64,000 nucleotides of DNA, from NCBI RefSeq assembly GCF_900109455.1, contig NZ_FOAG01000001.1, forward strand, positions 372,001 through 436,000, in the 5' to 3' direction. This document shows positions 63,014 to 64,000 of the stretch, one piece after another. Made by a program: the position numbers and the translations under genes. This DNA is from Roseovarius azorensis. Its GTDB lineage: Bacteria > Pseudomonadota > Alphaproteobacteria > Rhodobacterales > Rhodobacteraceae. Position 1 is the first letter of the stretch. Each line of letters begins with the position of its first letter. The notes under the pieces were generated by a model, which ran no database searches, was not told the DNA's origin, and was given only the letters and a program-made list of their open reading frames with translations.

Positions 63014-63732
63014 GACAGCCGCGCCTCGTTGCGGCGGGCCAGTATCACCTCGGTCTGCGCGCCGGTCATCATTCCCGCCAGCCCGGCCACCAGAAGCCCC
63101 AGGTTGTAGGGCAGGAAGGCAAAGATCAGCGCCAGCGTGACCGACACGAAGGCCGCCGCCAGATGCGCCGGCGTGCGCAGCATCGGCGCGATCATCGCCA
63201 GAAAGGTGATCGGCAGCGCGAAATCCAGCGCCAGTCCCTCGGGGATCGAGGCGCCCACCAGCGCGCCCACCAGCGTGAAGAGATACCATAGCGGACAGAC
63301 CGGCGTGACCACGCCGAAGAAATAGGCCAGCCGCTGCGGGACCGACCAGCCGGGATTCTGTTCGAATTTCACGATGGCGCAGGCATAGCTCTGATCGACG
63401 GTGAAATAGGCCGCGAGCGCCCGCTGGCCAAGGCTGGCGCCGCCGATATAGGGCGTCAGCGAGGCGGAATACATCGCCATGCGCAGGTTGACCGCGAGCG
63501 CCGAGATGAGCGCGATCACCGTGGGCGCGCCGTCGGTCAGCAGTTGCAGGGCGGTGAACTGTGCCGCACCGGCGATAACAAGGACGGAAAAGCTGAGCGT
63601 TTCCAGAACGTTCAACCCCGCCTCTGTCGCCACCACGCCGAAGAGCAGGGAAAAGGGCACGATCACGAGGATGAAGGGCGCACCGTCCCGGACGCCTTGC
63701 CAATAGGTTGAATTGGTGGTTGGTCTTGGCAC
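63010..63732 (-). CDS. AzlC family branched-chain amino acid exporter permease
   Basis: 240-residue inner-membrane protein with about six hydrophobic segments. Family motifs: GAPFILVIVPFSLLFGVVATEAGL, FAGAAQF-like IAGAAQFTALQLL, ALAVNLRMAMYSASL and YFFGVVTPVCPLWYLF. AzlCD pairs export branched-chain amino acids in characterised cases; the substrate here is inferred. It is divergent from fdhD. Confidence 0.9.
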   Translation of the reverse strand: MPRPTTNSTYWQGVRDGAPFILVIVPFSLLFGVVATEAGLNVLETLSFSVLVIAGAAQFTALQLLTDGAPTVIALISALAVNLRMAMYSASLTPYIGGASLGQRALAAYFTVDQSYACAIVKFEQNPGWSVPQRLAYFFGVVTPVCPLWYLFTLVGALVGASIPEGLALDFALPITFLAMIAPMLRTPAHLAAAFVSVTLALIFAFLPYNLGLLVAGLAGMMTGAQTEVILARRNEARLS

Positions 63733-63789
63733 TGCTTGCCCCTAAGTTGCCCCTGTGCTGTGACACCGCCTATCCAATGCGAGGAGGAG

Positions 63790-64000
63790 ATGCAATTGGC
63801 CACGCGCGACGCCTCTACAGACTACCTGATCGCGCCCGACCCCGCCGCGCCACGGCTGACGCGCGCGGTGGAGGGGGTGGATCACGAGGGCAACCGCACC
63901 CGCATCTCGGTGGTCGAGGAGCGACCGCTGACGATTTTCCTCAATGCGCAGGAGATCGTGACGGCGATGACCATCGGCGATTATCCCGAATATCTGGCGC
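63790..64000 (+). CDS. fdhD: Formate dehydrogenase accessory sulfurtransferase FdhD, N-terminal part (3' end outside window)
   Basis: 70 residues are visible, starting at ATG 63790 behind GAGGAGGAG. The FdhD signature VVEERPLTIFLNAQEIVTAM, followed by TIGDYPEYLA, is clear; the catalytic CxxC lies beyond the window. FdhD transfers sulfur from IscS to the molybdenum cofactor of formate dehydrogenase. It therefore serves the enzyme encoded at 44.6-49.4 kb, 14 kb away. Confidence 0.9.
   Translation, partial: MQLATRDASTDYLIAPDPAAPRLTRAVEGVDHEGNRTRISVVEERPLTIFLNAQEIVTAMTIGDYPEYLA

Noticed and set aside
1..64000. CRISPR arrays, prophage or integrase genes, rRNA operons
   Set aside because: No regularly spaced repeats, no integrase or transposase protein and no rRNA-like sequence were seen.

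Overview
This 64-kb window is chromosomal, GC-rich DNA from an alphaproteobacterium, most likely Rhodobacterales / Roseobacter group. The evidence is the alphaproteobacterial 5-aminolevulinate synthase route to haem, an lptD-surA-pdxA-rsmA operon, a tiny aa3-type cytochrome oxidase subunit IV gene, a serine-cycle malyl-CoA operon, a DmdC-type acyl-CoA dehydrogenase, and several small DUF families common in this group. Nearly all of the sequence is intact, tightly packed coding DNA. There is no rRNA, CRISPR array, prophage or transposase gene. One tRNA gene (Arg-UCU) is present.

Layout. 1-5.6 kb: LPS export and outer-membrane biogenesis (lptG 3' end, lptD, surA) with pdxA and rsmA. 5.7-11.4 kb: a retropepsin-like protease, MarC, a MarR regulator facing a small membrane protein across two operators, an ABC-F ATPase, ndk and a zinc alcohol dehydrogenase. 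11.5-16.7 kb: a serine-cycle operon sga-mclA-mtkA-mtkB diverging from a LuxR-type regulator whose receiver domain has lost its phosphoacceptor. 16.9-24.7 kb: a peptide-binding protein, tRNA-Arg, truA, class I aldolase, a secreted cupin facing a LysR regulator, a fluoroacetate-dehalogenase-like hydrolase and an M20 peptidase. 24.8-35.3 kb: hemA behind an FNR-type box, a RodZ-like protein, ispG, ctpA, a degenerate LytM/EnvC factor, gpmI and an acyl-CoA synthetase. 35.4-39.7 kb: zinc uptake (znuA facing zur-znuC-znuB) and an orphan ferric-iron binding protein.

39.8-57.2 kb is the most distinctive region: a periplasmic, twin-arginine-exported, cysteine-type molybdenum/tungsten formate dehydrogenase locus. 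It holds the three catalytic and electron-transfer subunits, a TorD-like chaperone, a small TAT-signal protein, DUF3305 and DUF3306 proteins, and a divergent 651-residue four-cluster ferredoxin. It also has a WD40-cytochrome c fusion, a truncated TupA-like domain fused to cytochrome c, an unlisted 45-residue membrane microprotein, and a NtrC-type regulator lacking the sigma-54 GAFTGA loop, paired by position with a Cache-type histidine kinase. Next to it lies an Mrp-type Fe-S carrier in an operon with a ligase-like protein that has lost its catalytic lysine. The 5' end of fdhD, the sulfurtransferase that activates formate dehydrogenase, appears at the right edge of the window.

The remainder holds an MBL-fold hydrolase, a DmdC-like dehydrogenase, Sua5 and AzlCD. 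Two copies of a ~174-bp intergenic element with 21-bp terminal inverted repeats lie 46 kb apart in opposite orientation, each between converging genes. The main metabolic theme is C1/C2 assimilation and oxidation: formate oxidation feeds the respiratory chain, while the malyl-CoA operon handles glyoxylate, acetyl-CoA and malate.
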